From Neoroseomonas alkaliterrae (lineage in GTDB: Bacteria > Pseudomonadota > Alphaproteobacteria > Acetobacterales > Acetobacteraceae): 64,000 nucleotides of DNA. Shown piece after piece: positions 1 to 9,407 of this stretch. Under the pieces are notes generated by a model. That model searched no databases. It had not been told where the DNA came from and saw only the letters and a program-made list of their open reading frames with translations. A program made the translations under genes and the position numbers. Numbering within the stretch: position 1 is the stretch's first letter; each line of letters begins with the position of its first letter. The stretch is from the NCBI RefSeq assembly GCF_014199195.1, contig NZ_JACIJE010000004.1, positions 124,001-188,000 on the forward strand, read 5' to 3'.

Positions 1-1
1 G

Positions 2-727
2 GCGGAGCTGATCGCCGAGCGCGCGCCGGCGACCCTCGAACTCGCCTTCACCGCGGCCGGGATCGCGCTGCTGGTCGGCGTGCCGATGGGGGTCTACACG
101 GGGCTCTACCGCAATTCCTGGCTGTCGCGCTTCTTCCTCACCTTCAGTCTCGTCGGGGTGTCTCTGCCGACCTTCCTGATCGGCATCCTGCTCATCCTCG
201 TCTTCGCCGTATGGCTCGGCTGGCTGCCCTCCTTCGGGCGCGGGGACACGGTGCGGATCGGCTTCTGGACGACGGGCTTCCTGACGGTTTCGGGGCTGAA
301 GGCGCTGATCCTGCCGGCCATCACGCTCGGGCTGTTCCAGCTCACGCTGATCATGCGGCTGGTGCGGGCCGAGATGCTGGAGGTGCTGCGCACCGACTAC
401 ATCAAGTTCGCCCGCGCGCGGGGATTGCCGAACCGCGTGGTGCATTTCGGCCATGCGCTGAAGAACACGCTGGTGCCGGTCATCACCATGGTCGGGTTGC
501 AGCTCGGCGCCATCATCGCCTTCGCCATCGTGACGGAGACCGTCTTCCAGTGGCCGGGCATGGGGCTGCTCTTCATCCAGTCCGTCGGTGCGGCCGACAT
601 CCCGGTGATGAGCGCCTATCTGCTGCTGATCGCCCTCGTCTTCGTCACCATCAACCTGATCGTGGACCTTCTCTACTACGCGGTGGACCCGCGGCTGCGG
701 ATCGGGCGCGGGAAGGGGGGGCACTGA
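2..727 (+). CDS. Peptide ABC transporter permease, DppB/OppB type (5' partial)
   Basis: This is an inner-membrane permease of a dipeptide/oligopeptide-type ABC importer. The reading frame is already open at base 2, so the N-terminal part lies outside the window. Visible are several hydrophobic segments, the family phrase WLPSFGRG, and the cytoplasmic EAA-type loop around DYIKFARARGLP that contacts the ATPase. The tail DLLYYAVDPRLR is typical of DppB ends. The second permease starts 3 bases downstream and two ATPase genes follow, so this is the left end of a dppBCDF operon whose binding protein is presumably further left. The substrate cannot be read from the permease. Confidence 0.93.
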   Translation, partial: AELIAERAPATLELAFTAAGIALLVGVPMGVYTGLYRNSWLSRFFLTFSLVGVSLPTFLIGILLILVFAVWLGWLPSFGRGDTVRIGFWTTGFLTVSGLKALILPAITLGLFQLTLIMRLVRAEMLEVLRTDYIKFARARGLPNRVVHFGHALKNTLVPVITMVGLQLGAIIAFAIVTETVFQWPGMGLLFIQSVGAADIPVMSAYLLLIALVFVTINLIVDLLYYAVDPRLRIGRGKGGH

Positions 728-730
728 GCC

Positions 731-1645
731 ATGGCCGCTGCCATCAGGCGCTTCCTCGATTCCGATCTCTGGTGGTCCTTCACGCGATCGCCGGTGACGG
801 TGCTTTCGGCCATCGTGGCGGCGATGTGCATCCTGGGCGCGGCCTTCGCCCCCTGGATCGCGCCGCACAACCCCTTCGACCTCGCCTCGCTGAACCTGAT
901 CGACGCCTTCAAGCCGCCGGCCTGGCACGAGGACGGCGCGCGCGAGTTCCTGCTCGGGACGGACAACCAGGGGCGGGACATGCTCTCGGCCATCATGTAC
1001 GGGGCGCGCGTCTCGCTTCTGGTGGGCATCTCGGCCACCGCCTTTGCGACGCTGCTCGGCGTCACGCTCGGGCTGCTCGCGGGCTATGTGGGCGGCACGC
1101 TCGACAGCCTGCTGATGCGCATCTGCGACATCCAGCTCACCTTCCCCTCGATCCTGGTGGCGCTGCTGGTGGACGGGGTGGTGCGCGCGATCCTGCCGCG
1201 CGAGGTGCATGCCGAGATCGCGCTGTTCGTCGTGATCTTCGCCATCGGCATCAGCGAATGGCCGAAATTCGCGCGCACGGTGCGCGGCTCGACGCTGGTC
1301 GAGCGCAACAAGGAGTACGTGCAGGCCGCGCGGGTGATCGGCGTGCCGCGCGCGCGCATCATGGTCAGCCATGTGCTGCCCAACGTCATGGGGCCGGTGC
1401 TGGTGGTGGCCACGCTGAACCTCGGGCTCGCGATCCTCGCGGAAGCGACGCTCTCCTTCCTCGGGGTCGGCGTGCCGCCGACCCAGCCCTCGCTCGGCAC
1501 GCTGATCAGGATCGGCAACGACTTCCTGTTCTCGGGCGAGTGGTGGATCACGATCTTCCCGGGCCTCGCCCTCATCGCCATGGTGCTGTCGGTCAACCTT
1601 CTGGGCGACTGGCTGCGCGACGCGCTCAATCCGAAGCTGCGCTGA
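731..1645 (+). CDS. Peptide ABC transporter permease, DppC/OppC type
   Basis: This is the second membrane permease (304 residues) of the same importer. It has the N-terminal OppC helix near residues 20-45, the family phrase LLGTDNQGRDMLS near residue 75, and the EAA loop KEYVQAARVIGVP near residue 200 for ATPase docking. The C-terminus LGDWLRDALNPKLR is characteristic. Its ATG follows the previous stop by 3 bases, and its stop TGA overlaps the next ATG (TGATG), which implies translational coupling in a dppBCDF-like operon. The family assignment is secure and the transported peptide is unknown. Confidence 0.94.
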   Translation: MAAAIRRFLDSDLWWSFTRSPVTVLSAIVAAMCILGAAFAPWIAPHNPFDLASLNLIDAFKPPAWHEDGAREFLLGTDNQGRDMLSAIMYGARVSLLVGISATAFATLLGVTLGLLAGYVGGTLDSLLMRICDIQLTFPSILVALLVDGVVRAILPREVHAEIALFVVIFAIGISEWPKFARTVRGSTLVERNKEYVQAARVIGVPRARIMVSHVLPNVMGPVLVVATLNLGLAILAEATLSFLGVGVPPTQPSLGTLIRIGNDFLFSGEWWITIFPGLALIAMVLSVNLLGDWLRDALNPKLR

Positions 1646-2631
1646 TGTCGAACGCCGCACCCCTGCTGCAGGTGAGGAACCTGCGCGTCGAGTTCCCGAC
1701 CAGGCGCGGAACGCTGGTCGCGCTCGACGACGTGTCCTTCGAGATCGCGCCGGGCGAGGTGCTCGGCGTGGTAGGCGAATCCGGGGCGGGCAAGTCCATG
1801 ACGGGCGCTGCCATCATCGGACTGCTCGAGCCGCCGGGGCGCATCGCCGGCGGGCAAATCCTTCTCGACGGGCGGCGCATCGACAACCTCCGCTACGAGG
1901 AGATGCGCCGCATCCGCGGCAAGGAGATCGGTGCGATCTTCCAGGACCCGCTGACCACGCTGAACCCGCTCTACACCGTGGGGCGGCAGCTCGCGGAGAC
2001 GATGACGACGCACCTTCCGATCGGCCCGGCCGAGGCGCGCAGGCGCGCGATCGAGTGGCTGGAGCTCGTCGGCATCCCGGCCGCGGCGCAGCGCATCGAC
2101 AGCTACCCGCACGAGTTCTCCGGCGGGATGCGCCAGCGCGTGGTGATCGCGCTCGCGCTCTGCGCAGAGCCGCGGCTGATCGTGGCGGACGAGCCGACCA
2201 CGGCGCTCGATGTCTCGATCCAGGCGCAGGTCATAGCGCTGCTCAAGCGCCTCGCGCGCGAGAAGGGGACGGCGATGATGCTCGTCACCCACGACATGGG
2301 CGTGATCGCGGAGACGGCGGACCGTGTCGCGGTGATGTATGCCGGGCGGATCGTCGAGATCGGGCCGGTGCGGGAGGTGGTGAAGCATGCGAACCATCCC
2401 TATTCGGCGGGGCTGATGGCCTCGATCCCGCCGCTCGACCGGCGGGTGGAGCGGCTCGCGCAGATCGACGGCGCCATGCCGCGCCTTTCGGCGATCCCCG
2501 AGGGCTGCGCCTACAATCCGCGATGCCCGCAGGTGTTCGAGAAGTGCCGGAGGCAGCGGCCCGAGCTGATGGATGCGGCCACCACGCGCGCCGCCTGCTG
2601 GCTGTTCGACACGGAGACGGACCGTGAGTGA
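1645..2631 (+). CDS. Peptide ABC transporter ATP-binding protein, DppD/OppD type
   Basis: This is the first cytoplasmic ATPase (328 residues) of the importer. The Walker A motif is GESGAGKS, the signature is SGGMRQR, Walker B is [12 protein letters not shown], and the H-loop is LVTHDMG. The C-terminal oligopeptide/dipeptide extension carries the cysteine pattern [15 protein letters not shown], which in DppD proteins is thought to hold an iron-sulfur cluster. I chose the ATG that overlaps the permease stop; the frame is open upstream but lacks homology there. The following ATPase gene overlaps its end by 8 bases. Confidence 0.94.
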   Translation: MSNAAPLLQVRNLRVEFPTRRGTLVALDDVSFEIAPGEVLGVVGESGAGKSMTGAAIIGLLEPPGRIAGGQILLDGRRIDNLRYEEMRRIRGKEIGAIFQDPLTTLNPLYTVGRQLAETMTTHLPIGPAEARRRAIEWLELVGIPAAAQRIDSYPHEFSGGMRQRVVIALALCAEPRLIVADEPTTALDVSIQAQVIALLKRLAREKGTAMMLVTHDMGVIAETADRVAVMYAGRIVEIGPVREVVKHANHPYSAGLMASIPPLDRRVERLAQIDGAMPRLSAIPEGCAYNPRCPQVFEKCRRQRPELMDAATTRAACWLFDTETDRE

Positions 2632-3655
2632 CGCGACGCCGATGTTCGAGGCGCGCGACCTCGCGCGCTACTTCGACGTGTCGCGGCCGCTGCTGCAGCG
2701 GCTGATCGCGCGCGAGGGCCGGCGCACGCTGCGCGCGGTGGACGGCATCTCCTTCACGATCCCGAAGGGGACGACGCTTTCGCTGGTGGGGGAATCGGGC
2801 TGCGGCAAGTCCACCGTGGCGCGGCTCGCGGTCGGTCTCTATGCGCCGACGGCCGGCGAGGTGCGCTTCGACGGGCAGGATCTCGCGCAGGCGCGCAGCA
2901 TGGCCGAGCAGCGCCGGCGCATGCAGATGATCTTCCAGGATCCCTACGCCTCGCTCAATCCGCGCTGGCGCGTGGCGGACATCATCGCCGAGCCGATCCG
3001 TGCCTTCGGCCTCGTGCGTTCCCGCGCCGAGCAGGAGAGCCGGGTCGCTGAGCTGCTGACGCAGGTCGGGCTCTCGCCGCTCGATGGGCAGAAGTTCCCG
3101 CACGAGTTCTCGGGCGGGCAGCGGCAGCGCATCTCGATCGCCCGCGCGCTCTCCTCGAACCCCGAATTCCTGGTCTGCGACGAGCCGACGAGCGCGCTCG
3201 ACGTGAGCGTGCAGGCGCAGATCCTGAACCTGATGAAGGAACTGCAGCAGCGCTTCGGCCTGACCTACCTCTTCATCAGCCACAACCTCGCGGTGGTGCG
3301 GCAGGTCAGCGACCGGATCGGGGTGATGTATCTCGGGCGGCTGGCGGAACTCGCGCCGGCCGAGACGCTCTTCCGAGCGCCGCGCCACCCCTACACGCGC
3401 GCGCTGATGGAGGCGATCCCGGACCTCGACATGACGGGGCGGGAGCGCGTGCCGGTGGGCGGCGAGGTGCCCTCGCCGATCACGCCGCCTTCGGGCTGCG
3501 CCTTCCATCCGCGCTGCCCGCTCGCGAACGAGCGATGCCGGCGCGAGAGGCCCGAGCTCAAGCCCGCGGGCGAGGCGATGGTGGCCTGCCACGCGGTGGA
3601 GGAAGGCCGCGACGACGCGATGCCGATGCCCGCCATCGCGCGCAACGCGGCGTGA
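2624..3655 (+). CDS. Peptide ABC transporter ATP-binding protein, DppF/OppF type
   Basis: This is the second ATPase (343 residues), which pairs with DppD in a heterodimer. It has Walker [11 protein letters not shown]-loop [12 protein letters not shown], signature SGGQRQR, Walker [13 protein letters not shown] and the C-terminal extension with [15 protein letters not shown]. The start is taken as GTG inside the overlap GTGAGTGA with the previous stop; an ATG at 2642 is the alternative. The long N-terminal segment [15 protein letters not shown] is usual for DppF. It closes the operon, and the next gene is convergent. Confidence 0.93.
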   Translation: MSDATPMFEARDLARYFDVSRPLLQRLIAREGRRTLRAVDGISFTIPKGTTLSLVGESGCGKSTVARLAVGLYAPTAGEVRFDGQDLAQARSMAEQRRRMQMIFQDPYASLNPRWRVADIIAEPIRAFGLVRSRAEQESRVAELLTQVGLSPLDGQKFPHEFSGGQRQRISIARALSSNPEFLVCDEPTSALDVSVQAQILNLMKELQQRFGLTYLFISHNLAVVRQVSDRIGVMYLGRLAELAPAETLFRAPRHPYTRALMEAIPDLDMTGRERVPVGGEVPSPITPPSGCAFHPRCPLANERCRRERPELKPAGEAMVACHAVEEGRDDAMPMPAIARNAA

Positions 3656-3670
3656 AGCCAGGCCGCGCGG

Positions 3671-3700
3671 CGGGGCAGGGGGGCGGGTTTCCCCTCCCCG
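3671..3700. terminator. Imperfect GC hairpin between convergent operons
   Basis: The short gap between the ABC operon and the convergent ggt gene holds an inverted repeat. CGGGGCAGGGG on the left faces CCCCTCCCCG on the right across a GGCGGGTTT loop, with one unpaired base. No T-run follows on either strand, so it is at best a weak or bidirectional terminator. The core GGGCGGGTTTCCC recurs in the gap after thiL. Confidence 0.35.
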
Positions 3701-3704
3701 ATCC

Positions 3705-5387
3705 TCAGTCGCCGATCGCCACGCCCTCGCGCCGCGGATCGGCGCCGCCCGCGAGCCCCTCGGGCGTGACGCGGATGATCTGAAGCCCCGAGGGCATGTC
3801 GCGGATCTGCACCTCGTGCCCGCGCGCGCGCAGCGCAGGCGCGAGCGCCGCGGCGGGCGTCTCGGCCTCGAGTTCGATGGCACTGCCCTGGGTGACGATG
3901 CGCGGCAGGGTGGCCGCCTCCTGCGCGGGCATCTCCCAATCCAGCAGCGCCACCACGGCCTGCGCGACATAGCCGATGATGCGCGCCCCGCCGGGTGAGC
4001 CGAGCACCGCATGCAGCCGCCCCGCGGCGTCGATGATGATGGTCGGCGCCATGGAGGAGCGCGGGCGCTTGCCCGGCTCGACGCGGTTGGCCACGGGGCG
4101 GCCGTCGCGCTCGGGCAGGAAGGAGAAGTCGGTCAGCTCGTTGTTGAGCAGGAAGCCGCGCACCATGATGCGCGAACCGAACAGCGCCTCGATGGTGGTG
4201 GTCATGGAGACGGCGTTGCCGTGCGCGTCCACGATCGAGAGGTGGCTGGTGCCGCTGCCGAACTCCTCGGCCTGCGGGGCGAAGCGCGTCTCGCGCCAGG
4301 GCGGGTTGCCGGGGCGCGGGTTCGCGAGCGCGCGGTCGCGGTCCATCAGCTGCGCGCGGGCGGTCAGGTAGGCGGGATCGAGCAGCCCGCGGACCGGGAC
4401 CGGGACGAAATCGGCATCCGCGAGCCAGGCGTTGCGGTCGGCGAAGGCGAGGCGGCCGGCCTCGGCGAGCCAATGCGCCGCATCCGTCCCGCGCGGATCG
4501 AGCCGCGGCATGTCGGTATGCGCGAGCAGGCCGAGGATCTGCGCCACCGCGACGCCGCCCGAGGAAGGCGGCGGAAAGCCGCAGACGCGGTGGCGGCGAT
4601 AGGCGGTGCACACGGGCTCGCGCAGGCGCGGCGCATAGGCGGCGAGGTCGGCGGTGGTCATCGCGCCCGGGAGCGAGGGGTGGCGCGCGACGGCGGCGAC
4701 GATATCCTCCGCGATCGGGCCGCGGGCCAGCGCGGCGGCGCCCTGCTCCGCTATGGCGCGCAGCGTGGCGGCCAGCGCGGGGTTGCGCAGGCGATGCCCG
4801 GCGGGCAGCGGCAGCCCGGCCTCGGTGAAGAAATAGGCGGCGGCGCCGGGGTCGCGGCGCAGCAGCAGCATGTCGGAGGCGATGTCGCGCGCGAGGCGCT
4901 CGCTGATCGGGAAGCCCTCCTCCGCGAGGCGGATGGCGGGCGCGATCAGCCGCGGCCAGGCCAGGCGGCCATGGGCGCGATGCGCGGCTTCGAGCATGGC
5001 GACGGTCCCGGGCACGCCGACCGCGCGCCCGCTCGCCATCGCCTGCAGGAAGGGGATGGGGCGGCCGTCGCGCAGCAGCAGGTCGGGGCCGGCGGCGGCA
5101 GGGGCGGTCTCGCGCCCGTCCCAGGCGGCGATGCGGCCGGTGGCGCGGTCGAAGTGCAGCAGCAGCGCGCCGCCGCCGATGCCCGAAGATTGCGGCTCGA
5201 CGAGGGTGAGGACCATCTGCACGGCGATGGCCGCGTCGAGCGCCGTGCCGCCCTCGCGCAGCACGGCGAGGCCGGCCTCGGCGGCGAGCGGATGGCCGGC
5301 GGCGACCATGTGGCGGCGCGCGGGCGTTCCCGCCTGGGCGATGCCGGTGAGGAGGAGCAGCAGCAGGATGGCGCGGCGGAGCAGCAT
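3705..5387 (-). CDS. ggt: Gamma-glutamyltransferase
   Basis: This periplasmic enzyme (560 residues) hydrolyses or transfers the gamma-glutamyl group of glutathione and related compounds. A Sec signal peptide (hydrophobic run to about residue 19, ending AQAG) is visible. The large-subunit motif [13 protein letters not shown] is near residue 67. The autocleavage site GTSHLSIVD keeps the catalytic threonine at about residue 380, and the small subunit has [12 protein letters not shown], which lines the glutamyl pocket. The length is normal for the family. It is convergent with a peptide importer, so a joint role in peptide or glutathione salvage is possible but only inferred. The start lies 17 bases from the divergent yraN start. 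Confidence 0.95.
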   Translation of the reverse strand: MLLRRAILLLLLLTGIAQAGTPARRHMVAAGHPLAAEAGLAVLREGGTALDAAIAVQMVLTLVEPQSSGIGGGALLLHFDRATGRIAAWDGRETAPAAAGPDLLLRDGRPIPFLQAMASGRAVGVPGTVAMLEAAHRAHGRLAWPRLIAPAIRLAEEGFPISERLARDIASDMLLLRRDPGAAAYFFTEAGLPLPAGHRLRNPALAATLRAIAEQGAAALARGPIAEDIVAAVARHPSLPGAMTTADLAAYAPRLREPVCTAYRRHRVCGFPPPSSGGVAVAQILGLLAHTDMPRLDPRGTDAAHWLAEAGRLAFADRNAWLADADFVPVPVRGLLDPAYLTARAQLMDRDRALANPRPGNPPWRETRFAPQAEEFGSGTSHLSIVDAHGNAVSMTTTIEALFGSRIMVRGFLLNNELTDFSFLPERDGRPVANRVEPGKRPRSSMAPTIIIDAAGRLHAVLGSPGGARIIGYVAQAVVALLDWEMPAQEAATLPRIVTQGSAIELEAETPAAALAPALRARGHEVQIRDMPSGLQIIRVTPEGLAGGADPRREGVAIGD

Positions 5388-5404
5388 CGCCGCATGATAG
5401 CCCC

Positions 5405-5797
5405 ATGGCGGAACCGGGCGACACGGCGCGGCGGATGCTGCGGGGGCGGCGGGCGAACGCAGCGGGGCGCGAGGCCGAGGCAGCCGCGGCGGCGGCGCTC
5501 GCGCGCGAGGGGTGGGTGGTGCTGGCGCGCCGCGCGCGCACGCCCGCGGGGGAGCTCGACCTGGTCGCCGAGCGCGAGGGGCTGCTCGCCTTCGTCGAGG
5601 TGAAGGCGCGGCCTTCGCTGGGCGAGGCGGCCTTCGCGCTGGGCGCGCGGCAGCGGGCGCGGCTCGCCGCGGCGGCGGAGTGCTGGCTGGCGGCGAATCC
5701 CGGCCATGGCGCCGCGGGGATGCGCTTCGATGTGGTCCTGGTGGCCGCGGACGGGACGGTGCGGCGGATCGCCGATGCGTTCCGCCAGGGCGAGTGA
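5405..5797 (+). CDS. YraN/UPF0102 family endonuclease-like protein
   Basis: This small protein (130 residues) has the restriction-endonuclease-like fold of the UPF0102 family. The core [21 protein letters not shown] contains the D and E-x-K residues of a PD-(D/E)xK centre, around residues 50-70. The preceding stretch [13 protein letters not shown] matches the family's start helix. Members are widespread and their function is poorly defined; roles in DNA processing have been proposed. It sits alone between the divergent ggt and the convergent comM, with very short gaps, so it probably has its own promoter overlapping the ggt start. Confidence 0.85.
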   Translation: MAEPGDTARRMLRGRRANAAGREAEAAAAAALAREGWVVLARRARTPAGELDLVAEREGLLAFVEVKARPSLGEAAFALGARQRARLAAAAECWLAANPGHGAAGMRFDVVLVAADGTVRRIADAFRQGE

Positions 5798-5831
5798 CGG
5801 GCAGGGACGCACTGCGCGCCCGACGCGGCGC

Positions 5832-7349
5832 TCAGGCCGCCGCGCGGCCGGGCATCCGGTGCCGGAAGGCGAGCGCCTCGGCCACATGGGCGCGGCGGAT
5901 GCTCGTGCTGCCGGCGAGGTCGGCGATGCTGCGCGCGACGCGCAGCATGCGCACATGGGCGCGGGAGGAGAGGCGCAGCCGCGTCGCGGCGGTCTCGAGC
6001 AGCGTGCCGGCCTCGGCTTCGAGCAGCGGCAGCAGGTGTTCCAGCGCGGCCTCGGCATTGCTGCGCGGGCCGTCCTCGCCCCAGCGGGCGCGCTGGGCGG
6101 CGCGCGCGGCATGCACGCGCGCGGCGACGGCGGCGGAGGTCTCGCCCGCGGGCGCGCGCGCGAGTTCGGCGGGCGCGATCGGCATCACCTCGATGGTGAG
6201 GTCCATGCGGTCGAGCAGCGGCCCCGACAGGCGGCCCTGGTAGTCCTCCCCGCAGCGCGGCGCGCGGGCGCATTCGCGGCCCGGCTCGCCGAGATGGCCG
6301 CAGCGGCAGGGGTTCATCGCGGCGATGCACTGGAAGCGCGCGGGGTAGGTGACATGCGCGTGCACGCGGCTGATGGTGGTGCGGCCGGTCTCCATGGGCT
6401 GCCGCAGGGCTTCCAGCGCGGGGCGCGGGAACTCGGGCCATTCGTCGAGGAACAGCACGCCGCGATGGGCGAGGCTGATCTCCCCCGGCCGCGCGCGGGC
6501 GCCGCCGCCGACCAGCGCGGGCATGGAGGCGGAGTGGTGCGGCTCGCGGAAGGGCGGGCGGGTGACGAGGCGGCCGCCTTCGAGCAGGCCGGCGATGGAA
6601 TGCACGAGCGAGACCTCGAGCGCCTCGGCCGGGGAGAGGTCGGGCAGCAGGCCTGGCAGGCGCGCGGCGAGCATGGACTTGCCCGCCCCCGGCGGGCCGA
6701 TCATCAGCAGGTTGTGCCCGCCCGCGGCGGCGATCTCGAGGGCGCGCTTCGCGCTCTCCTGCCCCTTCACCTCCGAAAGGCAGGGGCCGCCGCGCAGGGC
6801 CGGGGCGGGCGCGGGCGGCGCGGGCGGCGCCAGCACCTGCGTGCCGCGGAAATGGTTGAGAAGCGCATGGATGCAGGGCGCGGCGAGCACCTCGATGCGG
6901 CCCGCCCAGGCGGCCTCGCCGCCCTGCGCGGCGGGGCAGATCAGGCCGAGGTCGCGCTCCGAGGCGCCGAGGGCCGCGGGCAGCACGCCGGCGACCGGCA
7001 TGATGGCGCCGTCGAGCGAGAGTTCGCCGAGCGCCGCATAGCCCGCCGCCTCCTCCTTCGGGATGATCTCCATCGCCGCGAGCAGCGCCAGCGCGATCGG
7101 CAGGTCGTAGTGCGAGCCCTCCTTGAGGATGTCGGCCGGGGCGAGGTTCACCAGCACGCGCCTGGGCGGAAGCGAGAGGCCGAGGCCCGTGAGAGCGGCG
7201 CGGACGCGCTCGCGGCTCTCGGTCACCGCCTTGTCCGGCAGGCCGACGAGGAGGAAGGCGGGCAGGCCGGGGGCGATCTGAACCTGCACCTCGACCGGCA
7301 CCGGCTCGATGCCGGAGAAGGCGAAGGTGGCGATGCGGGCGATGGTCAT
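5832..7349 (-). CDS. comM: ComM/YifB family Mg-chelatase-like AAA ATPase
   Basis: This 505-residue protein has the three-part layout of the YifB/ComM family. An N-terminal Lon-protease-like domain (FSGIEPVPVEVQVQIAPGLP) is followed by an AAA+ Mg-chelatase domain with Walker A GPPGAGKS near residue 215 and Walker B GVLFLDEWPEF. A cysteine motif NPCRCGHLGEPGREC and a C-terminal helical domain (RAHVRMLRVARSIADL) complete it. In naturally competent bacteria ComM is a branch-migration helicase that helps integrate incoming DNA; in non-competent hosts the role is less clear. The length and all motifs are intact. Confidence 0.93.
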   Translation of the reverse strand: MTIARIATFAFSGIEPVPVEVQVQIAPGLPAFLLVGLPDKAVTESRERVRAALTGLGLSLPPRRVLVNLAPADILKEGSHYDLPIALALLAAMEIIPKEEAAGYAALGELSLDGAIMPVAGVLPAALGASERDLGLICPAAQGGEAAWAGRIEVLAAPCIHALLNHFRGTQVLAPPAPPAPAPALRGGPCLSEVKGQESAKRALEIAAAGGHNLLMIGPPGAGKSMLAARLPGLLPDLSPAEALEVSLVHSIAGLLEGGRLVTRPPFREPHHSASMPALVGGGARARPGEISLAHRGVLFLDEWPEFPRPALEALRQPMETGRTTISRVHAHVTYPARFQCIAAMNPCRCGHLGEPGRECARAPRCGEDYQGRLSGPLLDRMDLTIEVMPIAPAELARAPAGETSAAVAARVHAARAAQRARWGEDGPRSNAEAALEHLLPLLEAEAGTLLETAATRLRLSSRAHVRMLRVARSIADLAGSTSIRRAHVAEALAFRHRMPGRAAA

Positions 7350-7381
7350 GGCGTCGCGCCAGCGTGGCGCGAGGCGGGGCG

Positions 7382-7402
7382 AATATCAACCTATACGATT
7401 TT
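7382..7402 (-). promoter_or_regulatory. AT-rich spot upstream of comM, possible promoter
   Basis: In otherwise extremely GC-rich DNA, about 20 bases here are mostly A and T, reading on the minus strand AATCGTATAGG then TTGATATTC. The spot lies 33-53 bases before the comM ATG and overlaps the stop codon of the OmpA-family gene upstream. TATAGG could be a -10 element or TTGATA a -35; I cannot decide between them. Confidence 0.3.
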
Positions 7403-8385
7403 CAGCGGCGGACGATTTCCACCCTTCGGTTCTGCGCGCGCCCCTGTTCGGTGTCGTTGGCGGCGACGGGCGCGGCCATGCCGGCGCCGAAGGCGGTCAG
7501 CCGCGCGGCGGGAATGCCGAAGTCGCGCGTCAGGGCCGCGACCACCGCCGCGGCGCGCCGGCGCGAGAGATCGAGGTTGTAGTCGAAAGCGCCCTGGTTG
7601 TCGGTATGCCCGGTGACGATGACCGAGACGGCGGGGTTGGCGCGGAGATACTTCGCGATCTCCTCGAGGGTGGGGCGCGATTCGGGGCGGGGCTCGGCGC
7701 GGTCGGTGTCGAAGCGGATGCCGTAGAGCGCGACGCGCCCGGTGGCCGCGATGGCGCGTTCCATCGCCGCGGCATCGACGAAGACGATGCGGTCGGTCTC
7801 CATCGGGCGCGTCTCGACCACGTCGATGAGCGTCACGGGCGGGCGGTTGCCCCCGCCCGGCACCGACAGGATGGCCACCCAGACATCGCCCTGCGGCCGT
7901 TCGAGCCGCAGCGCGGCATAGGCCTGGCCGTCCCAGTTCGAGGGCATGTTCGCGTTGACCGGTTGCGCCTCGGTCACCGCGAACCAGAGGTCGGCCCCGG
8001 TGCCGCCGCAGCCGCGCCCCTCGCAGGCGAAGACGGTGCGGAAGCCGTCCCGCTCCATGCGCTGCTGCCAGTTGCGCACGAGTTCGAGCGGCGAGCGCCC
8101 CTCGGGGCCCTCGTAGCGCATGCGCAGCGCGCGGCCTGCCACCGCGGTGCTGTTGGCCTCGGTGGCGCGCGGCCCGCCGGGGACGCGGTGGGCGCCCAGC
8201 ACCTGGCCGGTGACGATGCGCATCTCGGCATAGTCGCGCTGCTGGCGCAGGCGCTGCACGGCGCCCTCGTAGCGCCCGACCATCGGGTGGTCGGCCCCGC
8301 CGGCCGGGGCTGGCGCGGCGCGCTGCTGCGCGGCGGCGGGCAGCGCGAGGAGCGCCGCGAGCGCGGCGACGATCAGCCTTCGCAT
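7402..8385 (-). CDS. DUF4892/OmpA-family outer membrane protein
   Basis: This exported protein (327 residues) begins with a clear signal peptide (LIVAALAALLALPAAAQQ). Residues about 30-215 resemble a DUF4892-type domain, including the phrase DHPMVGRYEG and a Cys pair in FACEGRGCGG. The last 110 residues are an OmpA peptidoglycan-binding domain with GHTDNQGAFDYNLDLSRRRA and a terminal NRRVEI. It probably tethers the envelope to peptidoglycan. Its start overlaps the end of the dipeptidase gene by 13 bases, making it the last gene of a three-gene leftward operon. The N-terminal domain assignment is from memory of the family and less sure than the OmpA domain. Confidence 0.85.
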   Translation of the reverse strand: MRRLIVAALAALLALPAAAQQRAAPAPAGGADHPMVGRYEGAVQRLRQQRDYAEMRIVTGQVLGAHRVPGGPRATEANSTAVAGRALRMRYEGPEGRSPLELVRNWQQRMERDGFRTVFACEGRGCGGTGADLWFAVTEAQPVNANMPSNWDGQAYAALRLERPQGDVWVAILSVPGGGNRPPVTLIDVVETRPMETDRIVFVDAAAMERAIAATGRVALYGIRFDTDRAEPRPESRPTLEEIAKYLRANPAVSVIVTGHTDNQGAFDYNLDLSRRRAAAVVAALTRDFGIPAARLTAFGAGMAAPVAANDTEQGRAQNRRVEIVRR

Positions 8386-9407
8386 GCGCGGGCCGCGATG
8401 CGCATCAGGCGGCGGAAATTGCCCGACCAGAGCAGCTCGATCTCGCGCGGGCCATAGCCTCGCGAGCGCAACTCGGCGGTGAGGTTCATCGTCTCCCCCG
8501 CATCCTTCCAGCCCGGCAGGCCGCCGCCGCCGTCGAAATCCGAGGACAGGCCGACATGGTCTATGCCGATTCGTGCCACGGCGTAGTCCACGTGGTCCAC
8601 CATGTCCTTCACCGTCGCGGGCGACTTGCCGCCGGGCGGGGCGGGGCGGAGGAAGGCGTCGAGCGCGGTGATCTGGATCAGGCCGCCGGTCGCGCGCAGC
8701 ATGTCGAGCTGCTCGTCGTCGAGGTTGCGCGGATGGTCGCAGAGCGCCCGGCAGCAGGAATGGGTGGCGACGACCGGCACGCGGGAGAGCTCGGCCGCCT
8801 GCATCATCGTGGTCTTGGCGGCGTGGGAGACGTCCACGAGCATGCCGATGCGGTTCATCTCGCGGATGGCGTCGCGGCCGAGGCCCGAGAGGCCGCCATG
8901 CTCGGCCTCGGCGTCGCCGAGTTCGGGCTTGGGGCGAGCGGCGTCGGCGAGGTCGTTGTGGCCGTCATGGGTGAGGGTGAGGTAGATCGCGCCGAGGTCG
9001 CGCCAGAGGCGCAGGCGCGAGAGGTCGCGCGCGAGCGCGTTGCCGTTCTCGACCGCCGAGAGCACGCAGAGCGCGCCGGCGGCATGCGCGGCCTCGAGTT
9101 CGGCGGCGCTGCGGCAGAAGATGCGCGTCGTGCCGTCGGCGCGGGCGCGGATGTGGCGCAGCATCGCCTCGGCGCGCGCGGCGGCGTTCGTCAGGCCCTC
9201 GATGTCGCGCCGGCCCTGCGGCGTGTAGGCGATGAACACCGCGGCCTTGAGACCGCCGCGGCGCATCTTCGGGAAATCCACGCGGCGGTCGGACTCGGAG
9301 GCGGGATCCGGCGGGTCTGGCCAGCGGATGTCGATATGCGTGTCGAGGGTGAGTGTCGCGGCGTGGATCGCGGCGGCATCCGTGGCGGCGGGCAGGGCGT
9401 CGGTCAT
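8373..9407 (-). CDS. Membrane dipeptidase (renal dipeptidase family, M19)
   Basis: This 344-residue zinc dipeptidase belongs to peptidase family M19, which cleaves dipeptides including some with D-residues. Metal and active-site motifs are visible in order: DTHIDI near the start, VENGNAL (bridging Glu), LTHDGHNDLAD, LVDVSHAA, ATHSCCRAL and GLSSDFDG. There is no signal peptide, so a cytoplasmic location is likely. I chose the ATG that overlaps the upstream amidohydrolase stop (ATGA); the frame is open further upstream but carries no family signal there. It lies in an operon between an acetylpolyamine-type amidohydrolase and an OmpA-family protein. Confidence 0.93.
   Translation of the reverse strand: MTDALPAATDAAAIHAATLTLDTHIDIRWPDPPDPASESDRRVDFPKMRRGGLKAAVFIAYTPQGRRDIEGLTNAAARAEAMLRHIRARADGTTRIFCRSAAELEAAHAAGALCVLSAVENGNALARDLSRLRLWRDLGAIYLTLTHDGHNDLADAARPKPELGDAEAEHGGLSGLGRDAIREMNRIGMLVDVSHAAKTTMMQAAELSRVPVVATHSCCRALCDHPRNLDDEQLDMLRATGGLIQITALDAFLRPAPPGGKSPATVKDMVDHVDYAVARIGIDHVGLSSDFDGGGGLPGWKDAGETMNLTAELRSRGYGPREIELLWSGNFRRLMRIAARACEG

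Noticed and set aside
3391-7389. A 1332-residue open frame on the minus strand spanning ggt and comM
   Set aside because: It is an out-of-frame shadow: Arg/Ala/Pro-rich, without domains, and it overlaps two well-supported genes. High GC content removes stop codons.
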